Part shown: positions 8,393-17,129 of the stretch, in pieces
Numbering within the stretch: the first letter of the stretch is position 1
Layout of the letters: every line of letters starts with the position of its first letter
From: Trinickia soli
Lineage (GTDB): Bacteria > Pseudomonadota > Gammaproteobacteria > Burkholderiales > Burkholderiaceae
Assembly: GCF_002879855.1 (NCBI RefSeq)
Contig: NZ_PNYB01000002.1
Location: 1 to 64,000 of the forward strand
Direction of reading: 5' to 3'
DNA length: 64,000 nt
Notes under the pieces: generated by a model
Database searches by the model: none
What the model was told of the DNA's origin: nothing
What the model saw: only the letters and a program-made list of their open reading frames with translations
Program-made: the position numbers and the translations under genes

Positions 8393-8527
8393 AGCGTCGC
8401 CGCGACGTGCCTCGTAACGGCAAGATGCGGCCCGACGCGATGCTGGTGGTACGATTCGCCCATAGGGCGGCGCATTCCCTGGGCGCCGGCGACGAACAAC
8501 CGAAAATCGAGCCAACACCATTTCATC

Positions 8528-8950
8528 ATGGGCACAAAGAAGACCCACCCCAAACTCGAGCAGGCGCTGACACGCGGCGACCTCGCGATCCGACAAGCCA
8601 ACTCCGTGCGTGCTACGGCTGTCTTGCAGGCGCTCGGCAAAATGGTTGTCGATGCTTGCGCGACGATCGGTGTGGAAGCGTTCACGCTGATTCCCGACGG
8701 CGACCGCATTTACGACCCCGACGCAGGCATTTGGCCGCAGACGCTTTTGATTTCGCTCGACGGCCCCGTCGAGGATGCCGATCCCGATGAGATCCGCAAG
8801 GTGTGGCTGGTGGCGGATACGCCGTCGGTCGTCTTCCGTGTCGAATGGCAACGAGCGGACGGGAAGGTGGGGCGTCACGAGGCGCGTCCGTTCGCGACTG
8901 TCGCGTTTCTCAGCGACGTCGAGATTCCCTGGAGCGACGACGAGGAGTGA
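8528..8950 (+). CDS. Acidic hypothetical protein (140 aa)
   Basis: Encodes 140 residues beginning MGTKKTHPKLEQALTRGDLAIRQ. The N-terminal third is helical, the middle is LIPDGDRIYDPDAGIWPQTL, and the rest is strand-rich with many Asp/Glu, ending PWSDDEE. It has no signal peptide or membrane segment. I do not recognise the family. It lies 135 bases after the cyclase-like gene in the same direction. The small size and acidity would fit a partner or antagonist of that protein, but nothing in the sequence proves a link. Confidence 0.6.
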   Translation: MGTKKTHPKLEQALTRGDLAIRQANSVRATAVLQALGKMVVDACATIGVEAFTLIPDGDRIYDPDAGIWPQTLLISLDGPVEDADPDEIRKVWLVADTPSVVFRVEWQRADGKVGRHEARPFATVAFLSDVEIPWSDDEE

Positions 8951-8990
8951 GCGCGGCGCGGCGCAGCGCGCACCCATCGGTGCGCTGCCG

Positions 8991-9836
8991 TCAACGCATT
9001 AATCGGCGTCTGAACAGCGCGGCGCAAATAAAGAACGGTGCGATCGCGTAGGCGACAAGGACAGCCACGTGTAGCGCAATGTTGCTGACGGGGCGCCCCA
9101 GCATCGCCGCTCGAATCAACTCCACCGCGTGCGCCAGCGGCAGCGCCATTGCCGCATGGCGTATGGCTTCAGGTAGCTGCGTCAGCGGGAAAAATACACC
9201 GGACAGCAACAGCATCGGCGTAAGCGCCAGTGTCTGGTAGAACATGAAAAAGTCGTACGAAGGAGCGAGCGCCGTCACGATCATCGCAAGGCTTGCAAAA
9301 GCGAGTCCCGCCAACGCAACGACGGGCAGCGCAAGCAGCATCGACGGGAACGTGGCATAGCCGAGTGCGCCGGCAACGAGCATGATCGCGGCGCCGGACA
9401 GCACCGCCTTGCTCGCGGCCCAAACGATCTCTCCCACCACGACATCGCCGAGCGTCAGCGGCGTATGCATGATCGCTTCCCAGGTGCGCTGCACGTGCAT
9501 GCGCGAGAAGGCCGAGTACATCGACTCGAACGAGGCCGACATCATGACGCTCGATGCGACTGTGCCGGCCGCCAAAAATGCGATATAAGAGACGCCGTCG
9601 ACGTGCCCGACCATGAGGCCGAGGCCGAAGCCCAGGCCGAACAGATAGATCATCGGATCCGCCAGGTTGCCCAGCATCGAAGCAGCCGCGAGCTTGCGCC
9701 AGACCAGATAGTTTCGACGCCACACCGCAATCCAGTTCGTTGCGTTGGCAGGGAGCGCCAGCAAGTGGCGGCGTGCGCCGTCCGTCGGGACGGCATGACG
9801 CGTCTGAGTGTGCGTGTCGTACGGCGGCGCATCCAT
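8991..9836 (-). CDS. nodJ: NodJ-type ABC-2 exporter permease
   Basis: A 281-residue membrane protein of the ABC-2 family with six hydrophobic segments after a polar N-terminus. [30 protein letters not shown] and [13 protein letters not shown] are typical of NodJ, the permease partner of NodI. In rhizobia NodIJ exports lipo-chitin Nod factors; in non-nodulating Burkholderiaceae the homologues are chromosomal and their substrate is unknown. The gene follows the ATPase gene (9977-10891) on the same strand with 140 bases between them. Confidence 0.85.
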   Translation of the reverse strand: MDAPPYDTHTQTRHAVPTDGARRHLLALPANATNWIAVWRRNYLVWRKLAAASMLGNLADPMIYLFGLGFGLGLMVGHVDGVSYIAFLAAGTVASSVMMSASFESMYSAFSRMHVQRTWEAIMHTPLTLGDVVVGEIVWAASKAVLSGAAIMLVAGALGYATFPSMLLALPVVALAGLAFASLAMIVTALAPSYDFFMFYQTLALTPMLLLSGVFFPLTQLPEAIRHAAMALPLAHAVELIRAAMLGRPVSNIALHVAVLVAYAIAPFFICAALFRRRLMR

Positions 9837-9976
9837 CTTTCTTTGCCCTTGATTTCCGTGACGGCCGGCCCGAATTCCACGTTGCGCGGCATATCACGAT
9901 GTTCGGCCCGGCATATGTGCGGCATTCGCCGCTTGCTTGCGTGCCTGCAGTTTCGGCACGTCGCTTCAATGGCGGT

Positions 9977-10891
9977 TCAGTCCTGCATCTCCCGCCCCGT
10001 GAGTCTCAAAAACACATCTTCAAGGTTGGCTGGCCGGTGCAAATAGCGCAGGCCCTGACGACCGGCCAGCCGTGCGTGTATCGGCTCCGCATCGCGCACG
10101 TAGCAGAACAGCGTTTCGCCGCTGATTTCGGTGCGCGTGGCGAACGGCGAGAGTTCATCGCGTAGCGCCGTCGGCGACGGGCCGTACACTTCGATGACGT
10201 CGCACCCGATTTCGCTTTCGACCAGTTCGCCCGGTGTGCCTTCCGCAATTTTGCGACCTTCTTCGATAATGCAAAGCCGATGGCAAAGGCGCTCGGCTTC
10301 TTCCATGAAATGGGTCGTCAGCAAGATCGTCTTGCCGCGCGCCAGCAGCGAGCGCAGCCGGTCCCAGATCAGATGGCGCGCCTGCGGATCCAGGCCGGTC
10401 GTGGGTTCGTCGAGAATCAAGACGTCGGGATCGTTGATCAGCGAGCGCGCAAGGGTAAGCCGCCGCCGCATGCCGCCCGACAGCTCGCCCACACGCGCAT
10501 TCGCTTTGCTTTCGAGTCGAGCAAATTCGAGCAATTCAGGGACCATGGCGCGCGTCTTGCTGGCCGATAGGCCGAAGTAGCGGCCAAACACGAGCAGATT
10601 CTCGCGGACGCTGAAATCCGGGTCGAGGTTATCGAATTGCGGCACTACGCCTACGCGCTGACGCGCGAAGCGTGCACCGGAAGGGATTGCGTGCCCACAT
10701 AGCGAGATCGCGCCCGCACCAGGTTCGACCAAGCCCAGCAGCATCCTCAAGGTGGTGGTTTTCCCCGCGCCGTTTGGACCGAGCAGGCCGAAACATTCGC
10801 CCGCGCGAACGTGGAATGACAAGGCATCAACGACGGTCTTGTCGCCGTACCGCTTGAAGACCTCGCAAAATTCGATCGTATTGTTGGACAT
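9977..10891 (-). CDS. nodI: NodI-type ABC transporter ATP-binding protein
   Basis: A 304-residue ABC ATPase from the ATG at 10891. Walker A is [16 protein letters not shown] near residue 40, the signature [15 protein letters not shown], Walker [14 protein letters not shown], and the switch His in [11 protein letters not shown]. The C-terminal domain after residue 220 matches NodI-type exporters. It would energise the permease encoded downstream. An upstream in-frame ATG at 10915 adds eight residues and is less likely. No nod, host-specific or polysaccharide gene is nearby. Confidence 0.88.
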   Translation of the reverse strand: MSNNTIEFCEVFKRYGDKTVVDALSFHVRAGECFGLLGPNGAGKTTTLRMLLGLVEPGAGAISLCGHAIPSGARFARQRVGVVPQFDNLDPDFSVRENLLVFGRYFGLSASKTRAMVPELLEFARLESKANARVGELSGGMRRRLTLARSLINDPDVLILDEPTTGLDPQARHLIWDRLRSLLARGKTILLTTHFMEEAERLCHRLCIIEEGRKIAEGTPGELVESEIGCDVIEVYGPSPTALRDELSPFATRTEISGETLFCYVRDAEPIHARLAGRQGLRYLHRPANLEDVFLRLTGREMQD

Positions 10892-11138
10892 GAAGACGAA
10901 CGTGAGTGACCGCACAAGTTGCCAGCCGACGGCGCTTCATTCTATTGCATCGGGCGCCGACGCCTTGCCCAGCCTTGCAAGCCGTTGCTGGTGCGGTGCA
11001 ACGTTCGAGAACGACGGGAAGTGTCGGGTGGCGGTCGAGGGGGCGCGGGCTAGGCGTTTTCCTAGCCTTGCGCGTCCGAGTGCGTCGCACCATGATGAAA
11101 CGGATGAACCGCGATTGGCGCGGACTGGGAGGCCAACG

Positions 11139-11639
11139 ATGGCAAGCTACAAAAAAATCCTGCTGTGCTACGACGGCACACGCGAGGGGCGCAAAGCGCT
11201 ACGTTGCGGGGCCGACCTCGCTCTCGAGCTGAAAGCGGAGACGCACTTGCTGTCGGTCGTCGATATGCGCACGAGCATTGCGCAAAGCGCCGGGCTGCTG
11301 ACTGACGTCGCATGCGGCCGTTTCGAAGACGCCGCCCGCGAGATCCTGCAAGAGGGTGTCGATTGGCTTACCGAGCGCGGGGTACTGGCGCACGGCCACT
11401 TCGCGTTCGGCCACCCGATCGACGAGATCACCAATCTTGCCGAGGAACTGAAGGTCGATCTCGTCGTGGTGGGCCATCGGTCGCGCAGCGGCCTGTCGCG
11501 CTGGTGGATGGGTTCTGGCAATACGCCATTACTCGACCGCGTCTCCTGCAGCATCCTCGTGGCAGTCTGCACCGCGCATGAGCAGGAACCTGCCGCGATC
11601 GCACCCACAGCGGCTGAGGAGGGCGGCGTCGCTCGCTGA
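11139..11639 (+). CDS. Universal stress protein (UspA family)
   Basis: A 166-residue cytoplasmic Usp-fold protein starting MASYKKILLCYDGTREGRKA, with GGGAGG upstream at about 11127. The last third carries VDLVVVGHRSRSGLSRWWMG (near residue 115), a variant of the G-2x-G-9x-G(S/T) ATP-binding motif, followed by CSILVAV. The N-terminal C/Y-D-G-T segment is the usual phosphate-contacting region. It stands alone, with the divergent nodIJ operon upstream and the DUF2939 gene convergent downstream. Confidence 0.9.
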   Translation: MASYKKILLCYDGTREGRKALRCGADLALELKAETHLLSVVDMRTSIAQSAGLLTDVACGRFEDAAREILQEGVDWLTERGVLAHGHFAFGHPIDEITNLAEELKVDLVVVGHRSRSGLSRWWMGSGNTPLLDRVSCSILVAVCTAHEQEPAAIAPTAAEEGGVAR

Positions 11640-11658
11640 AAGCGACGCTTGCGGTTCG

Positions 11659-12300
11659 CTAGGAAGGCAATTCGACGGCGTCGATTTGCCACGAAAACCA
11701 GCCGCGCCGGTGAAAGATGACGCTGTAGGGCAGGCTATCGCCGCTGCGCGCATACGTGACCTCGAACGTGTCCATATCGCGATAGCCGGCGCTGCTGGAC
11801 GCACGCGGCGCGGGGGCTTGAGCGGCGCGTTGCGACGCGCCGGCAGCCGTGGACGATGGCGCTTCCTGCTGCGGCGCCTGGTCCGCCGGCTGCTCGCCGA
11901 CAGGAGGCGGCGTTTCGCCCGGCGTACCTTGCGGCGGCATACCTGCGAGCAAAGCGGCTACGCCGTCTGGCGTTGCATAAGCATCGACAAGCGGATCGAC
12001 GAGCGCCATGCCGACGAGTGCGCCCAGTGCGGCAAAAGGATGTTGTAGCTTTTGCGTTTCAACGCGCCGGCTCAGCATTTGCGTGACCTGCTGCTTGAGG
12101 CTCGTGCGCAACGCGGGATAGTCGACATAGCGGTCGATCATTTGCGCGTTACGTTGTTGCACGGCGTCTCGCAGCCGGCTCAACACAAGATAGGGCGATG
12201 CATAGGCCAGGACGATCAATATCAGGACGATGATCGCAATGCCCGAAGCGACAACGGCAGCGAGCGGTTTTCGGGCAGTCGGACGGTTTTGGGTTGTCAT
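11659..12300 (-). CDS. DUF2939 domain membrane-anchored protein
   Basis: A 213-residue protein with one N-terminal transmembrane helix (about residues 13-35, AAVVASGIAIIVLILIVLAY), then YLVLSRLRDAVQQRNAQMIDRYVDYPALR, typical of DUF2939. That domain occupies about residues 35-100. A Pro/Ala/Gln-rich linker (120-165) leads to a second conserved block near the C-terminus (DTFEVTYAR...SVIFHRRGWFSWQID). Most of the chain should be periplasmic. Function is unknown. Confidence 0.75.
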   Translation of the reverse strand: MTTQNRPTARKPLAAVVASGIAIIVLILIVLAYASPYLVLSRLRDAVQQRNAQMIDRYVDYPALRTSLKQQVTQMLSRRVETQKLQHPFAALGALVGMALVDPLVDAYATPDGVAALLAGMPPQGTPGETPPPVGEQPADQAPQQEAPSSTAAGASQRAAQAPAPRASSSAGYRDMDTFEVTYARSGDSLPYSVIFHRRGWFSWQIDAVELPS

Positions 12301-12401
12301 AAGAAGTCGGCCTTAATCGGTGTGTAATCCTAATCGACAACGATCGAGCCGAAACGATCCCTGGCAACGATAACAGTGGCCGCGGGCAGTCCCCGATCCC
12401 A

Positions 12402-12731
12402 TCAAAGGGTTGCGCCCGCGCGCTCATCGGCAATGCATCGATCGATCATCTTGCAGACGGCGTCGATCGTCCCCACCAGAATGACACGCGATGCGCCATG
12501 ATAGACGCGCACAGGCGCGCGCCGGGCAGGCTCCGCATGCAGTGCGCTATTGAGCGACACCCGGGCGAAGGCAGGCAGCGCCGCGGGCTGCATGCCGGCC
12601 CGCGAACCGGCGTCGCGCGGGAGCGCGGACGGCGCGCAGACCGTTTCGAGCGGGGGACAGGGGACGACGCCGCGCAGATGACGCAGACGGCCGAAAGTGC
12701 GAAAAGGCATGAGGCGGGCAAGGCGATCCAT
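12402..12731 (-). CDS. Small protein of unknown function downstream of lexA
   Basis: Encodes up to 109 residues (MDRLARLMPFRTFGRLRHL...). The C-terminal part, RVYHGASRVILVGTIDAVCKMIDRCIADE, reads like a folded domain; the middle is Ala/Arg/Pro-rich and less convincing. It begins 24 bases after the lexA stop on the same strand with no terminator between them, so it is probably expressed from the SOS-controlled lexA promoter. I do not recognise a family. The position recalls cell-division inhibitors that often sit beside lexA, but no SulA-like sequence is visible. Confidence 0.55.
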   Translation of the reverse strand: MDRLARLMPFRTFGRLRHLRGVVPCPPLETVCAPSALPRDAGSRAGMQPAALPAFARVSLNSALHAEPARRAPVRVYHGASRVILVGTIDAVCKMIDRCIADERAGATL

Positions 12732-12755
12732 AGCGTCTCCTAAACGTATCCAGAG

Positions 12756-13403
12756 TCAGAATTCCGTCGGACGGATGAGCCCGACGGCAATGCCTTCAAG
12801 CGCGAAATCTGCGCTGCCGGCCTGCACGAAGATGTTTTCGTAATCCGGGTTTTCGGCGATGAGCTCGACACCGTTCGGGCGCCGTTTAAGGCGCTTGACC
12901 GTGACGTCGTCGCCCAGGCGCGCGACGATGATCTGCCCGTCCTTCGCTTCGCTGCGCTTCTGCACGGCAAGCAGGTCACCATCGAGAATGCCCGCGTCGC
13001 GCATCGACAGCCCGCGCACCTTCAGCAGATAGTCGGGCTTGCTCGAAAAGAGCGCCGGGTCGCACGCGTAGTGTTGCGAGATGTGCTCTTGCGCGAGGAT
13101 CGGGCTACCTGCAGCGACGCGCCCTACGAGCGGCAGAGACAGTTGCATCAATGCCGGATGCGGCAGCGAAAACTGGTGCGGCATGTCCTCTGCCGCCAGC
13201 AACCGGATGCCGCGCGACGCGCCGGCGGCCAGCTCGATCACGCCCTTGCGCGCGAGCGCACGCAAATGCTCCTCGGCCGAGTTCGCCGACGAAAAGCCGA
13301 GCGCCGCCGCGATTTCAGCCCGGGTAGGCGGGAAGCCGCTGTGTTCGATCGATTGGCGGATCAGGTCGTAAACCTGTTGCTGCCGGGCGGTAAGTTTGGT
13401 CAT
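12756..13403 (-). CDS. lexA: LexA repressor (SOS response)
   Basis: A 215-residue SOS repressor and autoprotease. The start at 13403 ([15 protein letters not shown]) matches LexA; the longer open frame runs back through the operators. The winged helix-turn-helix is at 1-70 ([20 protein letters not shown]). The self-cleavage site is A98-G99 in GRVAAGSP, and the catalytic dyad is S133 (GLSMRDAG) and K170 (DDVTVKRL). RecA-DNA filaments trigger its cleavage. Two operators lie directly upstream, showing autoregulation. Confidence 0.97.
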   Translation of the reverse strand: MTKLTARQQQVYDLIRQSIEHSGFPPTRAEIAAALGFSSANSAEEHLRALARKGVIELAAGASRGIRLLAAEDMPHQFSLPHPALMQLSLPLVGRVAAGSPILAQEHISQHYACDPALFSSKPDYLLKVRGLSMRDAGILDGDLLAVQKRSEAKDGQIIVARLGDDVTVKRLKRRPNGVELIAENPDYENIFVQAGSADFALEGIAVGLIRPTEF

Positions 13404-13410
13404 TGGGCCA

Positions 13411-13426
13411 CTGTATAGATAGACAG
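13411..13426 (-). promoter_or_regulatory. LexA operator (SOS box), promoter-proximal copy
   Basis: CTGTATAGATAGACAG fits CTG-N10-CAG and lies only 8 bases before the lexA start codon. It is less symmetric than the second box. Binding here would block initiation of lexA. Confidence 0.85.
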
Positions 13427-13430
13427 GTTG

Positions 13431-13446
13431 CTGTATTTTTATACAG
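13431..13446 (-). promoter_or_regulatory. LexA operator (SOS box), distal copy
   Basis: CTGTATTTTTATACAG fits the gammaproteobacterial/betaproteobacterial SOS consensus CTGTAT-N4-ATACAG perfectly. Its centre is 20 bases (about two helical turns) from the first box, which should allow LexA dimers to bind on one face. Confidence 0.92.
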
Positions 13447-13728
13447 TACCCGAAGGAATTCAAGTGCGACGTTGCGACCCCGCATCGTTCGGCTTAGCAG
13501 AAATTTGCATTAAAAAATGAAAAATCATTCTTTCGAGGAATAAGCGACGCCGGCTAGACTGGCCGGATCAACCAAAAACGAGCGCCGCCGCTCCGGCCGG
13601 GAGATATCGGTCGCAGCCGGCGCATACGTCCGCGTCCGCGTGACGGTGCGAGGCGGGCGAGGGTGCGTGGCACCGCTGCTTCGCGCCGACCGATCGCGGG
13701 CCGGGCCTTGTCGAAGAGAGAATCAGCG

Positions 13729-14655
13729 ATGAATTTTCAGCAACTGCGCTACGTGCGCGAGGCGGTACGTCGCAATCTGAATCTGACAGAAGTGGCCAAC
13801 ACCCTGTTCACGTCGCAATCGGGCGTGTCCAAGCAGATCAAGGATCTGGAGGACGAACTGGGCGTCGATATCTTCGTGCGCCGCGGCAAGCGGCTCACCG
13901 GGCTGACCGAGCCGGGCAAGGCCGTGCATCAATTGATCGAGCGTATGCTGCTCGATGCGGAGAACATGCGCCGAATCGCTCGGCAGTATGCCGACGAGGA
14001 CACCGGCCATCTCGTCGTCGCGACCACTCACACGCAGGCCCGATACGCGTTGCCCAAGGTGGTGCGCGAGTTCACCCGCGCTTTTCCGAAAGTGCAGCTC
14101 GCGCTGCGTCAAGGCAACCCGCAGCAGATCGCGCAGATGCTGATCGACGGCGAAGCCGACATCGCCATTTCCACCGAGGCGCTGGACCGTTTTGCGGAAA
14201 TCGTCACGTTTCCGTGCTACTCCTGGCATCACGTCGTCGTCGTGCCCCGGCGGCATCCGCTCGCAGGCGCGCACAGCGTCGCGCTGGAGGATGTGGCCGA
14301 ATACCCGATCATCACCTACGACCGCGATTTCACGGGGCGCTCGCATATCGACGAGTCGTTCGCAAGAGCGGGCCTGCTGCCCGACGTGGTGCTGACGGCG
14401 ATCGACGCCGACGTCATCAAGACCTACGTGGAGCTCGGCATGGGCGTGGGCATCGTCGCAGCGATGGCGCACGATCCGAAGCGGGACACCGAACTCGTGG
14501 CCCTCGACTCGCAGCATCTGTTCGAAGGCAGCACGACGCGCGTGGGCTTGCGCAAAGGCGCATTCATGCGCGCTTACGTTTACCGCTTCATCGAGATGTT
14601 CGCACCGCAGCTTTCCCAGGCCGGAATGGCCGCGCAATTGCGCGAGGCGGCCTGA
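13729..14655 (+). CDS. cysB: CysB-family LysR transcriptional regulator
   Basis: A 308-residue LysR-type regulator with the CysB-specific N-terminus MNFQQLRYVREAVRRNLNLT, the helix-turn-helix NLTEVANTLFTSQSGVSKQI and the linker GKRLTGLTEPG. The effector domain has TTHTQARYALP, the CysB/Cbl anion-binding pocket sequence. CysB activates sulfate assimilation genes with N- or O-acetylserine. Burkholderia have paralogues (CysB and SsuR), so the exact paralogue is uncertain. No sulfate genes are adjacent. Confidence 0.87.
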   Translation: MNFQQLRYVREAVRRNLNLTEVANTLFTSQSGVSKQIKDLEDELGVDIFVRRGKRLTGLTEPGKAVHQLIERMLLDAENMRRIARQYADEDTGHLVVATTHTQARYALPKVVREFTRAFPKVQLALRQGNPQQIAQMLIDGEADIAISTEALDRFAEIVTFPCYSWHHVVVVPRRHPLAGAHSVALEDVAEYPIITYDRDFTGRSHIDESFARAGLLPDVVLTAIDADVIKTYVELGMGVGIVAAMAHDPKRDTELVALDSQHLFEGSTTRVGLRKGAFMRAYVYRFIEMFAPQLSQAGMAAQLREAA

Positions 14656-14751
14656 AGCGGCCCCGGCCGCCCGGAAGCAGCGATGGCTCACGGCGCCGTT
14701 GGCGCTGCATGAGCAGGTGCGCACGCGTGCGGCGCGGTTAGAATGGCGCCC

Positions 14752-15774
14752 ATGACTACGACCCATTCTTCCGCTTCCCCCGCGGCCCTGCCGCGTATCG
14801 CCGTACTCGCCACGGGCGGCACGATCGCCGGCTCCGCCGCAGATGCCGCGCAGACATCGGGCTACCAGGCCGGCGTCGTCGGCGTCGATCGGTTGTTGGC
14901 GGCCGTGCCGGCGCTCGCCCACGTTGCCCGCATCGAGGCGCACCAGATTGCGAGCATCGATAGCAAAGACCTCGAGGTCGCGCTTTGGACGACGCTTGCC
15001 GAGCGGATCACCGAACTTGCGGCGCGCGACGACATCGACGGTGTCGTCATCACGCATGGCACTGATACGCTCGAAGAGACGGCCTATGCACTGCATTTGA
15101 CGATCAAGACGGGCAAGCCCGTCGTGCTGACGGCGGCGATGCGCCCGTCGTCCGCGCTATCCGCGGACGGCCCGTTGAACCTGCTCGGCGCCGTCACGGT
15201 CGCGGGCTCGAAGGCCGCGCACGGGCAGGGCGTGCTCGTCGCGTTCAACAATCGCATCCACTGCGCGCGCGACGTCGTCAAGACCAGCACTTATGCCGTC
15301 GATGCGTTTCATTCGCCTGAAATCGGCGCGCTTGGGTGGGTGCAAGACGGTCGCGTGGAGTTTCAGCGTCGGGTCGTACGGCCGCATACGGCTGCGACGC
15401 CGTTCGTTGCCGGCGTGTCCTGGCCCGTCGTCGAAATCGTCGCGAGCTACGCGGGTGCGTCGCGCACGACCGTCGATGCGCTCGTGGCCGCAGGCGTCGG
15501 CGGGATTGTCGTCGCGGGCACCGGCAACGGCTCTATCCATACGGCCGTGCAAGCTGCGCTGGCCGACGCGCGCGCACGCGGCATCGCCGTCGTCCGTTCT
15601 TCGCGGGTCGGCTCCGGACATGTCATGCGCAACGGGGCGGCGCCTGACGACGCTTGCGGCTTCGTCAGCGCAGGCACGCTCAACCCCTACAAGGCGCGTG
15701 TCCTGCTCATGCTTGCGCTGGCCGCCGGCGAACGCGAGCCGGCCGCGCTGCAGCGGATATTCGACACATATTGA
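14752..15774 (+). CDS. L-asparaginase (type II-like, no signal peptide)
   Basis: A 340-residue asparaginase hydrolysing asparagine to aspartate and ammonia. The first active-site threonine is in LATGGTIAGS (residues 19-28) and the second in VITHGTDTLEETAY (T104-D105). The lysine of the charge relay is probably that in CARDVVKTSTY. The pattern is that of AnsB-type enzymes, but the N-terminus (MTTTHSSASPAALPR) lacks a signal peptide, so the enzyme should be cytoplasmic. An ATG at 14743 is an alternative start. A terminator lies at 15959-15987. Confidence 0.92.
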   Translation: MTTTHSSASPAALPRIAVLATGGTIAGSAADAAQTSGYQAGVVGVDRLLAAVPALAHVARIEAHQIASIDSKDLEVALWTTLAERITELAARDDIDGVVITHGTDTLEETAYALHLTIKTGKPVVLTAAMRPSSALSADGPLNLLGAVTVAGSKAAHGQGVLVAFNNRIHCARDVVKTSTYAVDAFHSPEIGALGWVQDGRVEFQRRVVRPHTAATPFVAGVSWPVVEIVASYAGASRTTVDALVAAGVGGIVVAGTGNGSIHTAVQAALADARARGIAVVRSSRVGSGHVMRNGAAPDDACGFVSAGTLNPYKARVLLMLALAAGEREPAALQRIFDTY

Positions 15775-15958
15775 TTTCGCGCGCGACGTTTCCGGTGCCG
15801 GGCGCACTGGCGATGCCCAGAGCGCGGACGTGGGACGTTAAGACGCTGGCGCCCCACGACGATTGATGAATTGGCAATCCGACAGACGGACACCCGACGA
15901 CGACGTCTGACCGACCAAGGCTTCCCCGGCGCCGCCGGGTGCCGCTGCGGACCCCACT

Positions 15959-15987
15959 GCCGCTCTCAGCCCGAAAGCGGCTTTTTT
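15959..15987 (+). terminator. Intrinsic terminator after the asparaginase gene
   Basis: GCCGCT (15959-15964) pairs with AGCGGC (15976-15981), followed by six T residues. It lies within the 372-base gap between the asparaginase gene and glxR, where I see no other feature. Confidence 0.8.
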
Positions 15988-16146
15988 GCCTCTCCCCCGA
16001 TGCCGGCTTGACCGGGGCTGCGCTGCGCGTTTGACGATGCGGGCGCGGGCCGGTCCGGCGTTGCATGCGAGGGCGAGGCGCCCCACGTGCCGGTCGTCCG
16101 ATTGCGGCTCGAACGACCGAATCCATTTGCATCGGCCTTGCAGGCT

Positions 16147-17052
16147 TTAGCGTGTACCTTCCCCGGCAGGTGCCTCGGCGATCTCGAAGCCGGACATGAT
16201 TTCGAGCGCGCGCAACAGCGCCGAGTGGTCCCAACCGCCGCCGTCGTGGGCCGCGCATACGCTGAACAGCTGCTGTGCGCTGGCCGTGTGCGGCAGGGCG
16301 ATCCCGAGCCTGCGCGCGCCGTCGAGGGCGAGGTTCAGATCCTTGCGATGCAGATCGATCCGGAAGCCCGGCTTGAAGGTGCGCTTGGTCATGCGTTCGC
16401 CATGCACTTCCAGAATGCGCGAAGACGCGAACCCACCCATCAGGGCACGACGCACGCGTTCGGGGTCGGCGCCCGAGCGTGCCGCGAACAGCAGCGCCTC
16501 GGCGACGGCCTCGATGTTCAGCGCGACGATGATCTGGTTGGCGACCTTGCAGGTTTGACCGGCGCCGTTGTCGCCGACGAGCGAGATGTTCCTGCCCATC
16601 AGCTCGAACAGCGGTTTTGCGCGTTCGAAGGCCTGCTCGGGGCCGCCGACCATGATCGAGAGGGTCGCCTCGCGTGCGCCGACTTCGCCGCCGGAGACCG
16701 GCGCATCGAGGTAGTCGCAGCCCAGCGCGTTGATGCGTTTGGCGAATTCCTGCGTATCGAGCGGCGAAATGGAGCTCATGTCGATGACGAGCTTGCCGGC
16801 CGACAGGCCCCTGGCCACGCCGTCGTCGGCGAACAGCACATTGGCGACGTCCGGCGTGTCGGGCACCATCGAAATGACGATTTCCGATGCACGCGCCACC
16901 GCCGTCGAGTCGGCCACGACCAGCGTGCGCTCGCGCAGATCGTCGGGTACCGGATAAGCGCCGTTGACGACGAGCTCGTGTCCGCCTTTCAGAAGGTTGC
17001 GCGCCATGTGCGCGCCCATGATGCCCAGGCCGATGAAACCGATCTTTGCCAT
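16147..17052 (-). CDS. glxR: Tartronate semialdehyde reductase (2-hydroxy-3-oxopropionate reductase)
   Basis: A 301-residue beta-hydroxyacid dehydrogenase from the ATG at 17052. The Rossmann signature is KIGFIGLGIMGAHMARNL (residues 3-20), the substrate-binding loop is YLDAPVSGGEVGAREATLSI, and the catalytic lysine is in GAGQTCKVANQIIV. It reduces tartronate semialdehyde made by Gcl to D-glycerate. Third gene of the gcl-hyi-glxR operon. The family also includes 3-hydroxyisobutyrate dehydrogenases, but this context decides the call. Confidence 0.93.
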   Translation of the reverse strand: MAKIGFIGLGIMGAHMARNLLKGGHELVVNGAYPVPDDLRERTLVVADSTAVARASEIVISMVPDTPDVANVLFADDGVARGLSAGKLVIDMSSISPLDTQEFAKRINALGCDYLDAPVSGGEVGAREATLSIMVGGPEQAFERAKPLFELMGRNISLVGDNGAGQTCKVANQIIVALNIEAVAEALLFAARSGADPERVRRALMGGFASSRILEVHGERMTKRTFKPGFRIDLHRKDLNLALDGARRLGIALPHTASAQQLFSVCAAHDGGGWDHSALLRALEIMSGFEIAEAPAGEGTR

Positions 17053-17129
17053 ATCTATGTTTCCGTTTAGCAGTGTGTCGTGTTTGAGTCGGGCGGAGCG
17101 CAAGTTGCCTGCTTTCCCCGCCTGCCGCG

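Noticed and set aside
7121-8977. 618-residue open frame on the minus strand across the cyclase-like gene
   Set aside because: Its translation is Arg/His-rich without recognisable motifs, while the plus strand gives two ordinary proteins with ribosome sites.
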